Assembly (NCBI GenBank): GCA_964399625.1
Contig: CAYNSB010000008.1
Location: 1 to 64,000, forward strand
Length of the DNA stretch: 64,000 nt
Direction: 5' to 3'
From: CAYNSB01 sp964399625
GTDB taxonomy: Bacteria > Planctomycetota > Phycisphaerae > Phycisphaerales > UBA1924
In this document: piece after piece, positions 26,506-35,912 of the stretch
How the letters are laid out: each line of letters begins with the position of its first letter
Numbering within the stretch: position 1 is the first letter of the stretch
The notes under the pieces: model-generated
What the model was told of the DNA's origin: nothing
What the model saw: only the letters and a program-made list of their open reading frames with translations
Database searches by the model: none
Program-made: the position numbers and the translations under genes

Positions 26506-27619
26506 ATGCACTTCGACGCGCACCAGCCCGTCATCGACACCCTCGAGGCGCGGATCGTGACAATCCGCGACTCTCTTTAACTTCGAGGCCAAGCAGCTCC
26601 GCCTCAAGGAACTCGAGGCGCAGATGGGGCAGCCCGATTTCTGGAACTCCCAGAGCGCGGCCAAGAAAGTGGTGGGGGAGATCAAATCCCTCAAGGCCCA
26701 GGTCGAGCCCCTGAGAAAGGTCATGGGCTCCTTCGAGGACGCCAAGGTCGCCTACGCCATGTCCAAGGAAGCGGGCGACAAGGACCTGCTCGCCGAGGCC
26801 GACGAGCAGCTCTTCCGCCTCAACGCGGACATGGAAAAGGTTGAGCTCCAATCGCTGCTCTCGGGCAAGCACGACCACCGCAACTGCTTCCTCACCATCC
26901 AGGCCGGGGTCGGCGGCACCGAAGCCAACGACTGGGCGGACATGCTCCTGCGCATGTACATCTTCTACTGCGAGAAGATGGGCTTCGCGCTCGAGGAGGT
27001 CGACAAGGGATACGGCGCCGAGGTCGGCATCGACAACGTCACCCTCCACGTGAAGGGGCCATACGCCTTCGGCTACCTCGCCTGCGAGCGCGGCACGCAC
27101 CGACTCGCGCGCGTCTCCCCCTTCAACGCCCAGGCCAAACGCCAGACCAGCTTCGCGACCGTGGATGTGACGCCCGAGTTCGAGGAGAACACGATCGAGA
27201 TCCCCGAGAAGGACCTCAAGATCGAGGCCTTCGTGCGGGCGCGGGGCCCGGGCGGGCAGAACGTGAATAAGGTCGCGACCGCCATTCGCCTCCTCCACAT
27301 CCCCACCGGCATCCAGGTCGTTGCGAGCACCTACCGCGATCAACCCCAGAACCGCGCCCAGGCCCTCGCCGTGCTGCAGGCCAAGCTCGAGCAGATCGAG
27401 GAAGAGCGCCGCGAGAAGGAAATCGCCGCGGCCTCCGGCGGCGCGATCGATCGTGGCTGGGGCACGCAGATCCGCAGTTATGTCTTCTACGACAACCGCG
27501 TGAAGGACCACCGCACCAACCACGAGCGCAGCGACTACGAGGCCGTCCTCCGCGGCGATATCCAGGACTTCATCGACGCCGAGTTGCAGCGCAAGCGCGC
27601 GGACCGGGAAAAGAAGTAA
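26506..27619 (+). CDS. prfB: Peptide chain release factor 2 (needs +1 frameshift)
   Basis: Translation starts at ATG 26506 (GGAG at 26497-26500, spacer CCCGC) and reads 24 codons to CTT TAA (26575-26580). A +1 shift resumes at AAC (26579), giving a 370-aa RF2: MHFDAHQPVIDTLEARI ... DSL/NFEAKQLRLKELEAQMGQPDFW. Diagnostic residues are S204-P205-F206 (RF2 stop recognition, SPF) and G249-G250-Q251 (peptidyl-tRNA hydrolysis). RF2 terminates at UAA and UGA. The in-frame stop at the shift site is UAA rather than the usual UGA, and I see no Shine-Dalgarno-like stimulator just upstream. Confidence 0.93.
26575..26581 (+). promoter_or_regulatory. Programmed +1 frameshift site CTT-TAA-C in prfB
   Basis: Zero-frame Leu codon CTT is followed by stop TAA and C, in the position of the CTT-TGA-C cassette of other prfB genes. 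The downstream +1 frame is the body of RF2. The 15 bases upstream (ATCCGCGACTCT) lack an AGG-rich stimulator. Confidence 0.85.
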
Positions 27620-27651
27620 GGTGCCTTTTTCGCCGGCCGTCCCGAAATGAA

Positions 27652-28173
27652 TTACGCCGACGATGCCGGGGAACCTGCGGTTCCCCCGGCACCCCCTCCC
27701 TCTCCGCACTCAGGGCAGCGAGCACCAGACGCGAGTCCAGCGCGGTCGTAGCCGCAAGAAAGGCATTGGCCGTTAGTCGCTCTCTGCGCAATCGTATCTC
27801 GTCTCCAAGTCCAGATTGCGAGGAGACCGATCGGGACCAAGAGAATCCAAAGCGGGAGCGATACAAAGCAGAAGTTGGTTCCCCCTGCCGTGTGCTTTGG
27901 CAGCCAATACCACTTTGCGCTGTGCAAGGAAAACGGAGCGAGAAGCGCTGGTTTGCCGGCGAGTGTTCCGGCTGGCAGGGCCGCTCGGAAGTAATACAGG
28001 CATCCACCGGACAAGCCTGCCGTCGTCAGCCTTTCCTCCGTGCCCGCAACACGCCAGTATCCGATGGGCGTGATCTGCACCCAACCGCTCACGATCCAGA
28101 TCGCGAACAGAAACATCGCGAGGATCGCGAAGACCCACTTCGCTCGCGTCGATCTTTGCTGATTTTTTGACAT
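27652..28173 (-). CDS. Small membrane protein with C-terminal zinc ribbon
   Basis: 173 aa with two TM segments (WVFAILAMFLFAIWIVSGWV and LPLWILLVPIGLLAIWTW) and a C-terminal zinc ribbon CLSCGYDRAGLASGARCPECG, the planctomycete 'CxxCGYDLRG...CPECG' type. GC content is visibly lower than in neighbours. The last ~11 codons after the ribbon (GAGGTAGSPASS) are encoded by a REP-like hairpin (27662-27701), so the repeat forms the 3' end of the gene. Function unknown. Confidence 0.75.
   Translation of the reverse strand: MSKNQQRSTRAKWVFAILAMFLFAIWIVSGWVQITPIGYWRVAGTEERLTTAGLSGGCLYYFRAALPAGTLAGKPALLAPFSLHSAKWYWLPKHTAGGTNFCFVSLPLWILLVPIGLLAIWTWRRDTIAQRATNGQCLSCGYDRAGLASGARCPECGEGGGAGGTAGSPASSA
27662..27701. 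repeat. REP-like palindromic repeat, copy 1
   Basis: Core arms TGCCGGGGAACC (27664-27675) and GGTTCCCCCGGCA (27679-27691) around TGC, with one bulged base, plus a flank ACCCCCTCCCT. The reverse complement matches copy 2 at 50103-50141 over about 40 bases with only one- or two-base differences. It overlaps the 3' end of the zinc-ribbon gene. Confidence 0.88.
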
Positions 28174-28223
28174 GCGTCCCTCAGCATATAGGACTTCTCA
28201 TCCCCCTGGGTCTCTGCGATGTG

Positions 28224-30215
28224 TCACCCCGCCCGCTGGCTCCACTCGAACTCCAGCGGCTCGAGCTCCTCAAGCAACTTCTGCCGCTCGGCCCCCAGCT
28301 TCTGAGCCTTGCCCGAGTTTCCGTACACGTCCGGATCCATGAACAGCCCGTCGATCTCCTTCACGCGCGCCTGGATCTTCTCGATGCGTGACTCGAGCTG
28401 CTCCGTCTTGAGCCGCGACAGCGCGTTCACGCTCGGGCCCTTCGCGGCGCTCGCCTGCCTCTTCTCCTCCTCGGCCTTGCGCTTGTCCCGCTCCCGCTGT
28501 TCCTCGCGACGCTTGCGCTCGCCCTCCTCGGCCGCACGCTCCCGCCGGCGGGCCACCTCGCGCTCGTGCCAATCCGTGTAGTTGCCGTGCACGACCTCGG
28601 CGTTGCCGTTCCCATCGAGCGCCAGCACGTGCTCGCACGTCGCATCGAGGAACGCGCGATCGTGCGAGATCAGGATCAGCGTGCCCTCGAACCCGCCCTC
28701 TGTCGAGAGCGCCGCCTCCAGCCGCTCGGCGCTGGGAATGTCCAGGTGGTTCGTCGGCTCGTCGAGCACGAGCACGTTCTTCGCGGACGCGAGCAGACCC
28801 GCCAGCACCGCCCGCGATCGCTCCCCGCCCGACAGCGAGCCAAGCTCGCGCTCCTGCTCATCGCCCGAAAACAGGAACGCGCCCGCGAGGTTCCGCGCCT
28901 GCTGCTCGCTGAACTGCACGCCCGGCACCTCCTTCGCGATGATGCCCTGCAGGTAGCGGATGATCGTCTGGTCCTGGCGCAGCCCGTCGTGCGTTTGCCG
29001 GTAGTACCCGATCTTGACGTTCGACCCGAGCCGCACCGTCCCCGCGTCAGGCGCGAGCTCGCCCAGAAGCGCCTTCACGAGCGTGCTCTTGCCCGCGCCG
29101 TTGGGCCCGATGATGCCCCAACGCTCGCCCCGCGAGATCTGAATGTCCAGGTCCTTGAACAGCACCTTGCGCGTCCCGTCCTGGTTCGGGTACGACTTGG
29201 AGACCTGCCGCGCCGAGACGACCATGTCCCCCGTGCGCTCAGCCTTGGGCAGCTGCAGGTTCATCACCGCAAGCTCGGCGGGCCGCTCAAGGGTGGACTC
29301 GCTCCGGGCCCGCTCCAGCCGCGTCGCCCGCCCCCGCGCCTGCTTGGCACGCTGACCCGCCTTGTACCGCAGGATGAACTCCTGCTCATGGCGGAACTTC
29401 GTCTGCTGGTTCTCGTACGCGCGGGCCATCGCCTCGCGCCGCTCGGCCCGCAACTCGCGGAACGTCTCGTAGTTCCCCGGATAATCGATCAGGCGCGACT
29501 GCTCGACCTCGACGATCCGCGTCACCACGTTGTCGAGCAGGTAGCGATCGTGGCTGATCATCACCACCGCGCCGCGGAACTCGTCCTTCAGAAAGCTCTC
29601 GAGCCACAGGCGACCGTCGATGTCCAGGTGGTTCGTGGGCTCGTCCAGCAGCAGCACGTCGGGGCTCTCGAGCAGCAGGCGCGCCAGCGCCACCCGCCCG
29701 CGCTGCCCGCCCGAAAGGTCCTTGGTCTTGATCGAGAACTGCGCGTCCGCGAAACCCAGCCCGTGCAGCACCGCGTCGATCTTGTGGTCGATGGCGTACC
29801 CGCCCGCCTCCTCCGCCTTCTGCTCCAGAACCTCCTGGCGCTTGAGCAGCTTCTCGACCTCGTCGTGATCGCCTCGCGCCGTCGCCTCGGCCATCGCGTC
29901 GAACACCTTGTGCAGCTCCCCGTGCAGCCGGTGCAACTCGTCGAACGCGCCCTCGGCCGCGTCCCGCAGCGTCTCCTCCGGGTCGAGCTCGGGGTCCTGC
30001 GTCAGGTACCCCGCTCGGCAACCCCGCGTGAGCGTCACGGAGCCCGAGTCCGCGCCGAGCTTTCCACCCATGATCTTCAGCAGCGTGCTCTTGCCCGCCC
30101 CGTTCCGACCCACGATCCCGATGCGCTCGCCGGGCTCAAGAGACATCGAGACGTTCTCGAGGATGATCGAGTCGCCATACGTCAGCGTGATATTGGTCGC
30201 GGCGAGCAGGGGCAT
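28224..30215 (-). CDS. ABC-F family ATPase (Uup/EttA-like)
   Basis: 663 aa with two ABC domains: Walker A GRNGAGKST and GPNGAGKST, signatures LSGGQRGRVALA and LSGGERSRAVLA, and two LLDEPTNHLD / VLDEPTNHLD Walker B blocks. A charged inter-domain linker (ERREAMARAYENQQTKFRHEQEF) follows the first domain. The C-terminal region is an Arg/Glu/Lys-rich coiled coil (~540-663), as in Uup. There are no TM segments. ABC-F proteins act on the ribosome as translation factors or in antibiotic resistance; which subfamily this is cannot be decided by eye. Confidence 0.93.
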   Translation of the reverse strand: MPLLAATNITLTYGDSIILENVSMSLEPGERIGIVGRNGAGKSTLLKIMGGKLGADSGSVTLTRGCRAGYLTQDPELDPEETLRDAAEGAFDELHRLHGELHKVFDAMAEATARGDHDEVEKLLKRQEVLEQKAEEAGGYAIDHKIDAVLHGLGFADAQFSIKTKDLSGGQRGRVALARLLLESPDVLLLDEPTNHLDIDGRLWLESFLKDEFRGAVVMISHDRYLLDNVVTRIVEVEQSRLIDYPGNYETFRELRAERREAMARAYENQQTKFRHEQEFILRYKAGQRAKQARGRATRLERARSESTLERPAELAVMNLQLPKAERTGDMVVSARQVSKSYPNQDGTRKVLFKDLDIQISRGERWGIIGPNGAGKSTLVKALLGELAPDAGTVRLGSNVKIGYYRQTHDGLRQDQTIIRYLQGIIAKEVPGVQFSEQQARNLAGAFLFSGDEQERELGSLSGGERSRAVLAGLLASAKNVLVLDEPTNHLDIPSAERLEAALSTEGGFEGTLILISHDRAFLDATCEHVLALDGNGNAEVVHGNYTDWHEREVARRRERAAEEGERKRREEQRERDKRKAEEEKRQASAAKGPSVNALSRLKTEQLESRIEKIQARVKEIDGLFMDPDVYGNSGKAQKLGAERQKLLEELEPLEFEWSQRAG

Positions 30216-30226
30216 GAGCCCGGATT

Positions 30227-31657
30227 CTAAGCGTGGTGCCGACCCGTGCCCGAGTGCCCCGCCTCGCTTCGAGCTTCCGGGCGGAGCTCGATCTGGGCCG
30301 CGGGCAGCGCCAGCCGATCCGCCAGGCGCCGGGCGTGCACGCGGAGCTCGGGCACCGCCGTCGTCTCCCAGCGCAGCGGACGGGCCATCGGGCCCAGCAG
30401 GAACAGGTTGGGCCAGGCGCGCCCGTCTCCAGCCACAAGCCGCCCATCGTCGGTGCTCTCTAGCCCCAGCCCCAGCGGGTCCGCACGCACGGTCCCCCGG
30501 GAGAGCGCATCGCGAAGCAGAGGATCGTCAATCCGGCGCGGATCGGTCTCCGGGCCCGTGCAATTCACCACGTGGGCGATGTCAAGTTCGAGCGTTCCGC
30601 TCTCTCCGCGTGGGCGCAGCGTCGCGCGAACGCCCCGCGGCGTGGCGTGCAACGCGACAAGACGCGCCGCGTGAATGGCCAGCCCACCGCTCGCAATCAG
30701 CGCCTCAACGCCGGCCCACGTCTGCGGGGCGGCCCGGTGCCGATGGATGTCCCAGTACGGACGCAGATGCCTCAGGAACTGCGCCTGCCCGCGCGCACCC
30801 AGGCGCCGCCAGAGCGCCGGCGTGTCCGCGCGCAGCGACGTCACGACCTCGCGCCAGTCCACACCCTTGCCCGCAGCCTCCTGCACCGCGCGCCGCAAAC
30901 GGCGCAGCATCCCGTGCGGCGTGTTGGGCCACAGGTCAAGGTCCCCCGGCCGATCGCGGTGATACGCGCGGGGCGCAGCCCGATGCGGCAGCGACACGAG
31001 CCCCCGCCGCGAGATCGCATGGATCGGCGCGTGGTGCCCCCGGTGCCGGAGCTCCATCACCACGTCCATCATCGTGAGCCCGGTGCCGATCAGGAGCACC
31101 GGCGCCCCAGTGTCGATCCGATCGAGCCCCAGCCCGGACCACGGGTCGCGCGTGTACCGCTCGCTCGCGTAGAACCCCGGATCAGGCAGGGGCGGGTCGG
31201 CCGGAAGCGCATTGCCGATCGCCAGCACCATGCGATCGGCTCGGATCGTGCCCGTCGTCGTGCCCAACTCAACGATCGATCCATCCGTGCGCACCGAGCG
31301 CGCGTCGGCCGCGATCCGCTCGATCCGCCCGGGATGCTCGCGCTGCACATCGTCCAACAGCGAAGCGAGATACCGCCCGTACAACGCCCGCGGCACGAAC
31401 GACCCGCCTTGAACACTCGCGTCGAAGCCGCGCGCCCATCGAAGGAAATGGTCCGGGTCGTCGTCCAGCGCGCTCATGCGCCCCGCGGGAACGTTCAGCA
31501 GCGCCTGCGAGTGACGGATGCCGTACGCGACCCCGGGGCCGAATCGTGCGGAGCGTTCGATGAGCGTGACGCGTGCGCCCCCGCCGGGCTGGCGGAGGAG
31601 GTTCACCGCGAGCAGCGTTCCCGAGAATCCCGCGCCCACAATCGCGATCGACGTCAT
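30227..31657 (-). CDS. FAD/NAD(P)-binding protein (COG4529-like)
   Basis: 476 aa from ATG 31657. It starts MTSIAIVGAGFSGTLLAVNLL (GxGxxG FAD-binding fold), has a second dinucleotide-binding stretch VLLIGTGLTMMDVVMELRHRGH, and ends with an NCTGPETD ... LFLLGPMARPLRWETTAVPELR block. This pattern matches the NAD_binding_9/COG4529 group of uncharacterised flavoproteins, some of which work in siderophore or hydroxylation chemistry. It lies just upstream of the ABC-F gene on the same strand (11-base gap), so the two may be co-transcribed. Substrate unknown. Confidence 0.82.
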   Translation of the reverse strand: MTSIAIVGAGFSGTLLAVNLLRQPGGGARVTLIERSARFGPGVAYGIRHSQALLNVPAGRMSALDDDPDHFLRWARGFDASVQGGSFVPRALYGRYLASLLDDVQREHPGRIERIAADARSVRTDGSIVELGTTTGTIRADRMVLAIGNALPADPPLPDPGFYASERYTRDPWSGLGLDRIDTGAPVLLIGTGLTMMDVVMELRHRGHHAPIHAISRRGLVSLPHRAAPRAYHRDRPGDLDLWPNTPHGMLRRLRRAVQEAAGKGVDWREVVTSLRADTPALWRRLGARGQAQFLRHLRPYWDIHRHRAAPQTWAGVEALIASGGLAIHAARLVALHATPRGVRATLRPRGESGTLELDIAHVVNCTGPETDPRRIDDPLLRDALSRGTVRADPLGLGLESTDDGRLVAGDGRAWPNLFLLGPMARPLRWETTAVPELRVHARRLADRLALPAAQIELRPEARSEAGHSGTGRHHA

Positions 31658-32004
31658 GCCTTCGAGTTCCTTCCCATCCCACGAGTTGACCCGCGCGCTC
31701 CCACGTAGAGGTGGGGCCAGGCCGCGAGCAATCGGGGGCATTATCGCCGCGATGCGCGGCTCCCGCGCGAATCTTGGCGGCCTTTCCTCGGGCTGCGCCT
31801 ATCATAATGCTCAAGCCGGCCGTCCCACGCAGTCCGTTGCATGAACCGTGTGTTCATTGCAGATCGTCCTGGGAATCGTTCGGCGGCGCCCGTTCCGCGA
31901 AGTGCGGCCCGGGCGCTCCACGACCGTACGGCCGCCCCTGTCCCAACGTCGAGGCACGGAACGCCCGAACCCACGCGATCGCGGGCCGCGCCGACGCTGT
32001 TGGG
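31658..32004. other. Divergent intergenic region with an inverted repeat
   Basis: About 350 bases between the divergent FAD protein and helicase genes. No gene is convincing, although the helicase frame stays open through it. At 31838-31861 there is an inverted repeat TGCATGAAC/GTTCATTGCA around CGTGT (one bulged base), which could be an operator or a leader hairpin for the helicase. Confidence 0.5.
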
Positions 32005-33789
32005 ATGAATCGCGCGATCGCAGGAGTTGCGACTTTGCCTCATCGTTCTACGTCCGTTCCTTCCCCAACGCACTCGGATCCGCGCCACGCGCCTCACAAG
32101 GCGCACGCGGGTGCGCGAGCAGCCGTGGAGGGCAAGCCACACGCGCCCTCGCCCCGCTTTGCCGATCTGAACCTCGCCGAGGCGCTGCTGCACGCGCTGC
32201 GCGACGAGGGGTACGAGACACCCACGCCGATCCAAGCGCAAGCGATCCCGCCGATCCTCCAGGGGCGCGATGTGCTCGGGTGCGCGCAGACGGGCACGGG
32301 CAAGACGGCGGCGTTCGCGTTGCCGATCCTGCACCGGTTGGTCTCGACGCCGCCGGATCTCGCGCGGCGCGGGGCGGCCCTGCCGCGCGTGCTCATCCTC
32401 TCGCCCACGCGGGAGCTGTCGTCGCAGATCGGCGAGAGCTTCGCGACGTACGGGCGGCACACGTCGCTCACGCACGCGGTGATCTTCGGGGGCGTCAGCC
32501 AGTTCCATCAGGTTCGGGCGCTGCACCGCGGGGTGGACATTCTCGTCGCGACGCCAGGGCGGCTGATCGACCTGATGGAGCAGCGGCTGACGAACTTCAG
32601 CGCCGTGGAGATGCTGGTGCTGGATGAAGCCGACCGGATGCTGGACATGGGGTTCATCAATCCGATTCGCAAGATCGTTGCGGCGCTGCCCTCGCCGCGC
32701 CAGACGCTCCTGTTCTCGGCGACGATGCCGCGCGAGATCCAGCACCTGGCGGACTCGCTGCTGCGCGATCCGGTGCGGGTGACGGTCGCGCCGGTGGCAT
32801 CGACCGCGGCGTTGATCGAGCAGAGCGTGTACCTGGTGGGTCGCGGACAGAAGCCCGCCCTGCTCCAGCACCTGATCGAGGTTGGAAAGATCGATCGCGC
32901 GGTCGTGTTCACACGGACCAAACACGGGGCCGACAAGGTCGCCAAGCGCCTGAACTTCGCGGGCATTCGAGCGGTGGCGATCCACGGGAACAAGGCCCAG
33001 AACCAGCGTCAGCGGGCGCTGGATGCGTTCCGCACGGGGCGCTGCCGGGTGCTCGTGGCTACGGATGTGGCGGCGCGCGGGCTCGATGTGGACGGCATCA
33101 CGCACGTCTTCAACTTCGACCTGCCAAACGAGCCCGAGGCGTACGTGCACCGCATCGGGCGCACAGGGCGAGCGGGTGCGACGGGCTCGGCGATCAGTTT
33201 CTGCGACCACGAGGAGCGGCTGTACCTGCGAGACATCGAGAGGCTGTTCGCGAAGAAGATCCCCGCGATGGAGACGCCGGCAGCGCTGCCCGAGGCACCC
33301 GCCCATGCGCCGGCGCACCGGGCGACCCATGAGGGCTCAGCGGCTTCTGCGCACGAGCAGGGTCATGGGCATCCCACGAATCGCTCGCGCCCCCCGCGAG
33401 GCGACGACGGGCCGCGCCGTGATGGGCACGCACCGCGGGCAGGTGGGCACGCACCGCGGGCACATGGGAACGCGCACGGGGCCGGCCACCCAGCACGCAC
33501 AGGAGAACGCGCGGGGCACTCGGGTGGGCATGGTGGCGGCGGAAGCCATCGCGACGCACGAGCGGGATCACACACGGGCTCGGGTTCGCACGAGCGCCGG
33601 CCGACGCGGCCAACGGGTGAGCACCCGCGCGGCGGGCGCGGGCATGCCGACAGGCGTTCGCAGCCGGGCGGGCATCGTGGAGGTGGCCAACAGGGCGGGG
33701 ACCAGCACGGTGGGGGTCACGGCGGTGGGGGAGCGCGCGGCATCAACAATCGTGGCAAGGGCCGCGGGCCGAGGCGCGGAGGGCGGTAG
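32005..33789 (+). CDS. DEAD-box RNA helicase (RhlE-like) with long His/Gly/Arg-rich tail
   Basis: 594 aa if started at ATG 32005. The upstream open frame is Arg/Pro-rich and unlikely to be coding. Helicase core ~55-425: TPTPIQAQAIP (Q motif), AQTGTGKT (I), PTRELSSQI (Ia), TPGRLIDLM (Ib), LDEADRMLDMGF (II, DEAD), FSATMP (III), ATDVAARGLDVDGI (V), HRIGRTGRAG (VI). The last ~150 residues are low complexity, with many GH, HGH, RGG and GGHGGGG units, resembling RGG-type RNA-binding tails but with unusual histidine content. Probably acts in RNA folding, ribosome assembly or RNA decay. Confidence 0.9.
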   Translation: MNRAIAGVATLPHRSTSVPSPTHSDPRHAPHKAHAGARAAVEGKPHAPSPRFADLNLAEALLHALRDEGYETPTPIQAQAIPPILQGRDVLGCAQTGTGKTAAFALPILHRLVSTPPDLARRGAALPRVLILSPTRELSSQIGESFATYGRHTSLTHAVIFGGVSQFHQVRALHRGVDILVATPGRLIDLMEQRLTNFSAVEMLVLDEADRMLDMGFINPIRKIVAALPSPRQTLLFSATMPREIQHLADSLLRDPVRVTVAPVASTAALIEQSVYLVGRGQKPALLQHLIEVGKIDRAVVFTRTKHGADKVAKRLNFAGIRAVAIHGNKAQNQRQRALDAFRTGRCRVLVATDVAARGLDVDGITHVFNFDLPNEPEAYVHRIGRTGRAGATGSAISFCDHEERLYLRDIERLFAKKIPAMETPAALPEAPAHAPAHRATHEGSAASAHEQGHGHPTNRSRPPRGDDGPRRDGHAPRAGGHAPRAHGNAHGAGHPARTGERAGHSGGHGGGGSHRDARAGSHTGSGSHERRPTRPTGEHPRGGRGHADRRSQPGGHRGGGQQGGDQHGGGHGGGGARGINNRGKGRGPRRGGR

Positions 33790-33860
33790 CGGCCGTAAGG
33801 CAGTGACTGGGATATAGGCAGTTTGATGTAGCCGCCCACGCTGTCCCTGCGCACATTGGC

Positions 33861-34436
33861 ATGGTGATCGCAAAGCATCTTTGGTACGATGTGCTCATGG
33901 ATTCGTGCGAGCGAGACCTTCGGCTGGCGGGCGCTTTGGCGGTTGTAGCGCTGGTGCTTTCCGCTGCCGGTCTCACCATCACACTCATCGCCGCGGCGTA
34001 TCCGCCGGTTTCTCAGTACCTCTCGGATGCCCAGAATGCAGGCGAACTTCAGCGGGTAAGTTGGATGCGAATCTCTCCAGCATTTATGCTTTGCTTTGCA
34101 CTGTGGTCGATCGCTGAAATCATCTGTCGCCGTCCGCTGTCTCTCTCCGCCGGGCGAGCGCGTCAGTGGACGGACCAGCCTCCCAGGTCCATGACCGCGA
34201 TGGTCATCCTCACCGCATTCATAGCTGCGGCGTGCGTTCTCGGAGGCAGGGCTGCGATCCAGTCCATCGCGTTGGGGATCAATCGCCCCATCACGGACAA
34301 TGCCGCGTTTTCTGGACTGGGCCTTGGCCTCGGACTGATGGCATTTCCGTTCCTGATGCTTGGTTCGGTTTTCTTCCACCGTTGGTGGTGGGGCGTTCGC
34401 GCTCAGCACGAGCGTGGGGTCGTTCAGGCGGTGTAG
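33861..34436 (+). CDS. Small integral membrane protein, unknown
   Basis: 191 aa at most; ATG 33897 (MDSCERDLRLAG) is an alternative start, and neither has a clear RBS. Four hydrophobic segments: ALAVVALVLSAAGLTITLIAAA, ISPAFMLCFALWSIAEII, AMVILTAFIAAACVLGG, and LGLGLGLMAFPFLMLGSVFF. There are no recognisable motifs. Base composition is clearly less GC-rich than in flanking genes. It is transcribed towards the Y-family polymerase gene. I do not recognise the family. Confidence 0.6.
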   Translation: MVIAKHLWYDVLMDSCERDLRLAGALAVVALVLSAAGLTITLIAAAYPPVSQYLSDAQNAGELQRVSWMRISPAFMLCFALWSIAEIICRRPLSLSAGRARQWTDQPPRSMTAMVILTAFIAAACVLGGRAAIQSIALGINRPITDNAAFSGLGLGLGLMAFPFLMLGSVFFHRWWWGVRAQHERGVVQAV

Positions 34437-34454
34437 TCGATCGGAGAGGAGCCT

Positions 34455-35792
34455 CTAACTCCCCATGCGATCCTGGTCCGCCTTCGCCGATTCCTTCACG
34501 TGGGGCAGGCTGAGATCGGGGATGTTCGAGAACGCGATCCTTGCCGGAGCGCTCTTCCGCGCACCGTGCATCGACGCGGGATAGATCGCCGCGCGCCCCG
34601 CCTTCGCGTTGATCCGATCAATCGCGCTCGACAGACGATCCCGCTTCTGCGCATCGGAAAACAGCGGGCGGGTCGCCCCCGATCCGTACGAAAGATCGCT
34701 CAGCGTCACGCCCACCATCAGGATCGACCCGCCCAGCGGGCGCCGCTCCCACAACCGCAGCATCTCGTGCAGCAGCGTCGTCGTGTCGTTGCATTCGGGA
34801 AACGTCGCCGAAGAATCCCAGTCCGACGCGCGCCAACCCGTCCGAACCTGCGTGCCCGCGGGCTTCTCCCCGGCGTACCGGATGGAGATGCCCAATCGCC
34901 GCACCCACAAAGCGCGTCGCGCTGTCCCCGCCGGCGCATCCTCGCCCGGTGCATCGCCCGCTCGCGCCCGCGCCGCGGCCTTGTCCAGCAAACGGATCAG
35001 CACCGCCCGCGCAGCCTCGGGATTGCGTTTCTCCGGCGAAAGCACGTGCTGGTGCCCGATCGAGCGCCGCGTCGTCTTCCGCTCGAGCATGTCCTCGCCG
35101 CGCAACGCGTGGTAATAGAACGAGCCGTTGATCGATCCCCACAGCTCGAGCATCTGCCTCTCGTCCCGCGCGAGCAATTGCTCGACGCTGTACACGCCGC
35201 CCCGGTTGAGCCGACGCTCCATCCGTGGCCCCACACCGGGCAGATCACGGAGCGTCAGCGATAAGAGCCGTCTCGGCAGGTCCTCGTCGTTGAGAACGAC
35301 GAGCCCATCGGGCTTCTGCATGTCGCTCCCGATCTTGGCCAGGAACCGATTGCCCGCGAGCCCGATGGAACTGGTGAGGCACTCGCCCACGCGCGACGTG
35401 ATCGCCCGCTTGAGATCGCGTGCGATCGCGATCGCACGCTCCGGTCGGCGCTCGTCGCCGATGAGCCTGCACGAGAACTCGTCAATGGAGTGAACGCGAT
35501 GGATCGGCGCGACGCTCGCCGCGACCTTGAGGATGCGATGGTGGAAGTCGATGTACCGCGCGTGCCCGCCCCAAACACAGATGAGCCCGGGGCACATCCG
35601 CTTAGCCTCGCCGACGCGCGTGCCGGTCTTCACGCCGAACTTCTTCGCCGGGTAGCTCGCCGCGATCACCGACGTGTGGTCCGTGTCCGAAGGGACGACC
35701 GCCACGGGCCGACCGCGCAACGCAGGATTGAGCTGCTGCTCAACGCTCGCGAAGAAGGAGTTCAGGTCGATGAAGATCGATCGAAGGGGCAT
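34455..35792 (-). CDS. Y-family DNA polymerase (DinB/Pol IV-like)
   Basis: 445 aa translesion polymerase. Catalytic carboxylates are D9 (FIDLNSFFASVEQ) and D104-E105 (HSIDEFSC). The palm/fingers part includes VIAASYPAKKFGVKTG and SSIGLAGNRFLAKIGSDMQKPDG. The helix-hairpin-helix thumb is LRDLPGVGPRMERRL. The C-terminal little-finger region has an insertion rich in Ala/Gly/Arg (ARARAGDAPGEDAPAGTARR). No clamp-binding motif was identified with certainty. It is not accompanied by imuA/dnaE2 or a LexA box that I could recognise. Confidence 0.9.
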   Translation of the reverse strand: MPLRSIFIDLNSFFASVEQQLNPALRGRPVAVVPSDTDHTSVIAASYPAKKFGVKTGTRVGEAKRMCPGLICVWGGHARYIDFHHRILKVAASVAPIHRVHSIDEFSCRLIGDERRPERAIAIARDLKRAITSRVGECLTSSIGLAGNRFLAKIGSDMQKPDGLVVLNDEDLPRRLLSLTLRDLPGVGPRMERRLNRGGVYSVEQLLARDERQMLELWGSINGSFYYHALRGEDMLERKTTRRSIGHQHVLSPEKRNPEAARAVLIRLLDKAAARARAGDAPGEDAPAGTARRALWVRRLGISIRYAGEKPAGTQVRTGWRASDWDSSATFPECNDTTTLLHEMLRLWERRPLGGSILMVGVTLSDLSYGSGATRPLFSDAQKRDRLSSAIDRINAKAGRAAIYPASMHGARKSAPARIAFSNIPDLSLPHVKESAKADQDRMGS

Positions 35793-35912
35793 CCGAACGG
35801 AATCCTAGCACAATCACTCGGATCCAGGAATCGCTCCTCCGCCGCCACCCTCCGCTCCGCGAGGGCATCACAAACGGTCGATACTCTGCACGAACCCAAG
35901 CACGGAGGCCCC

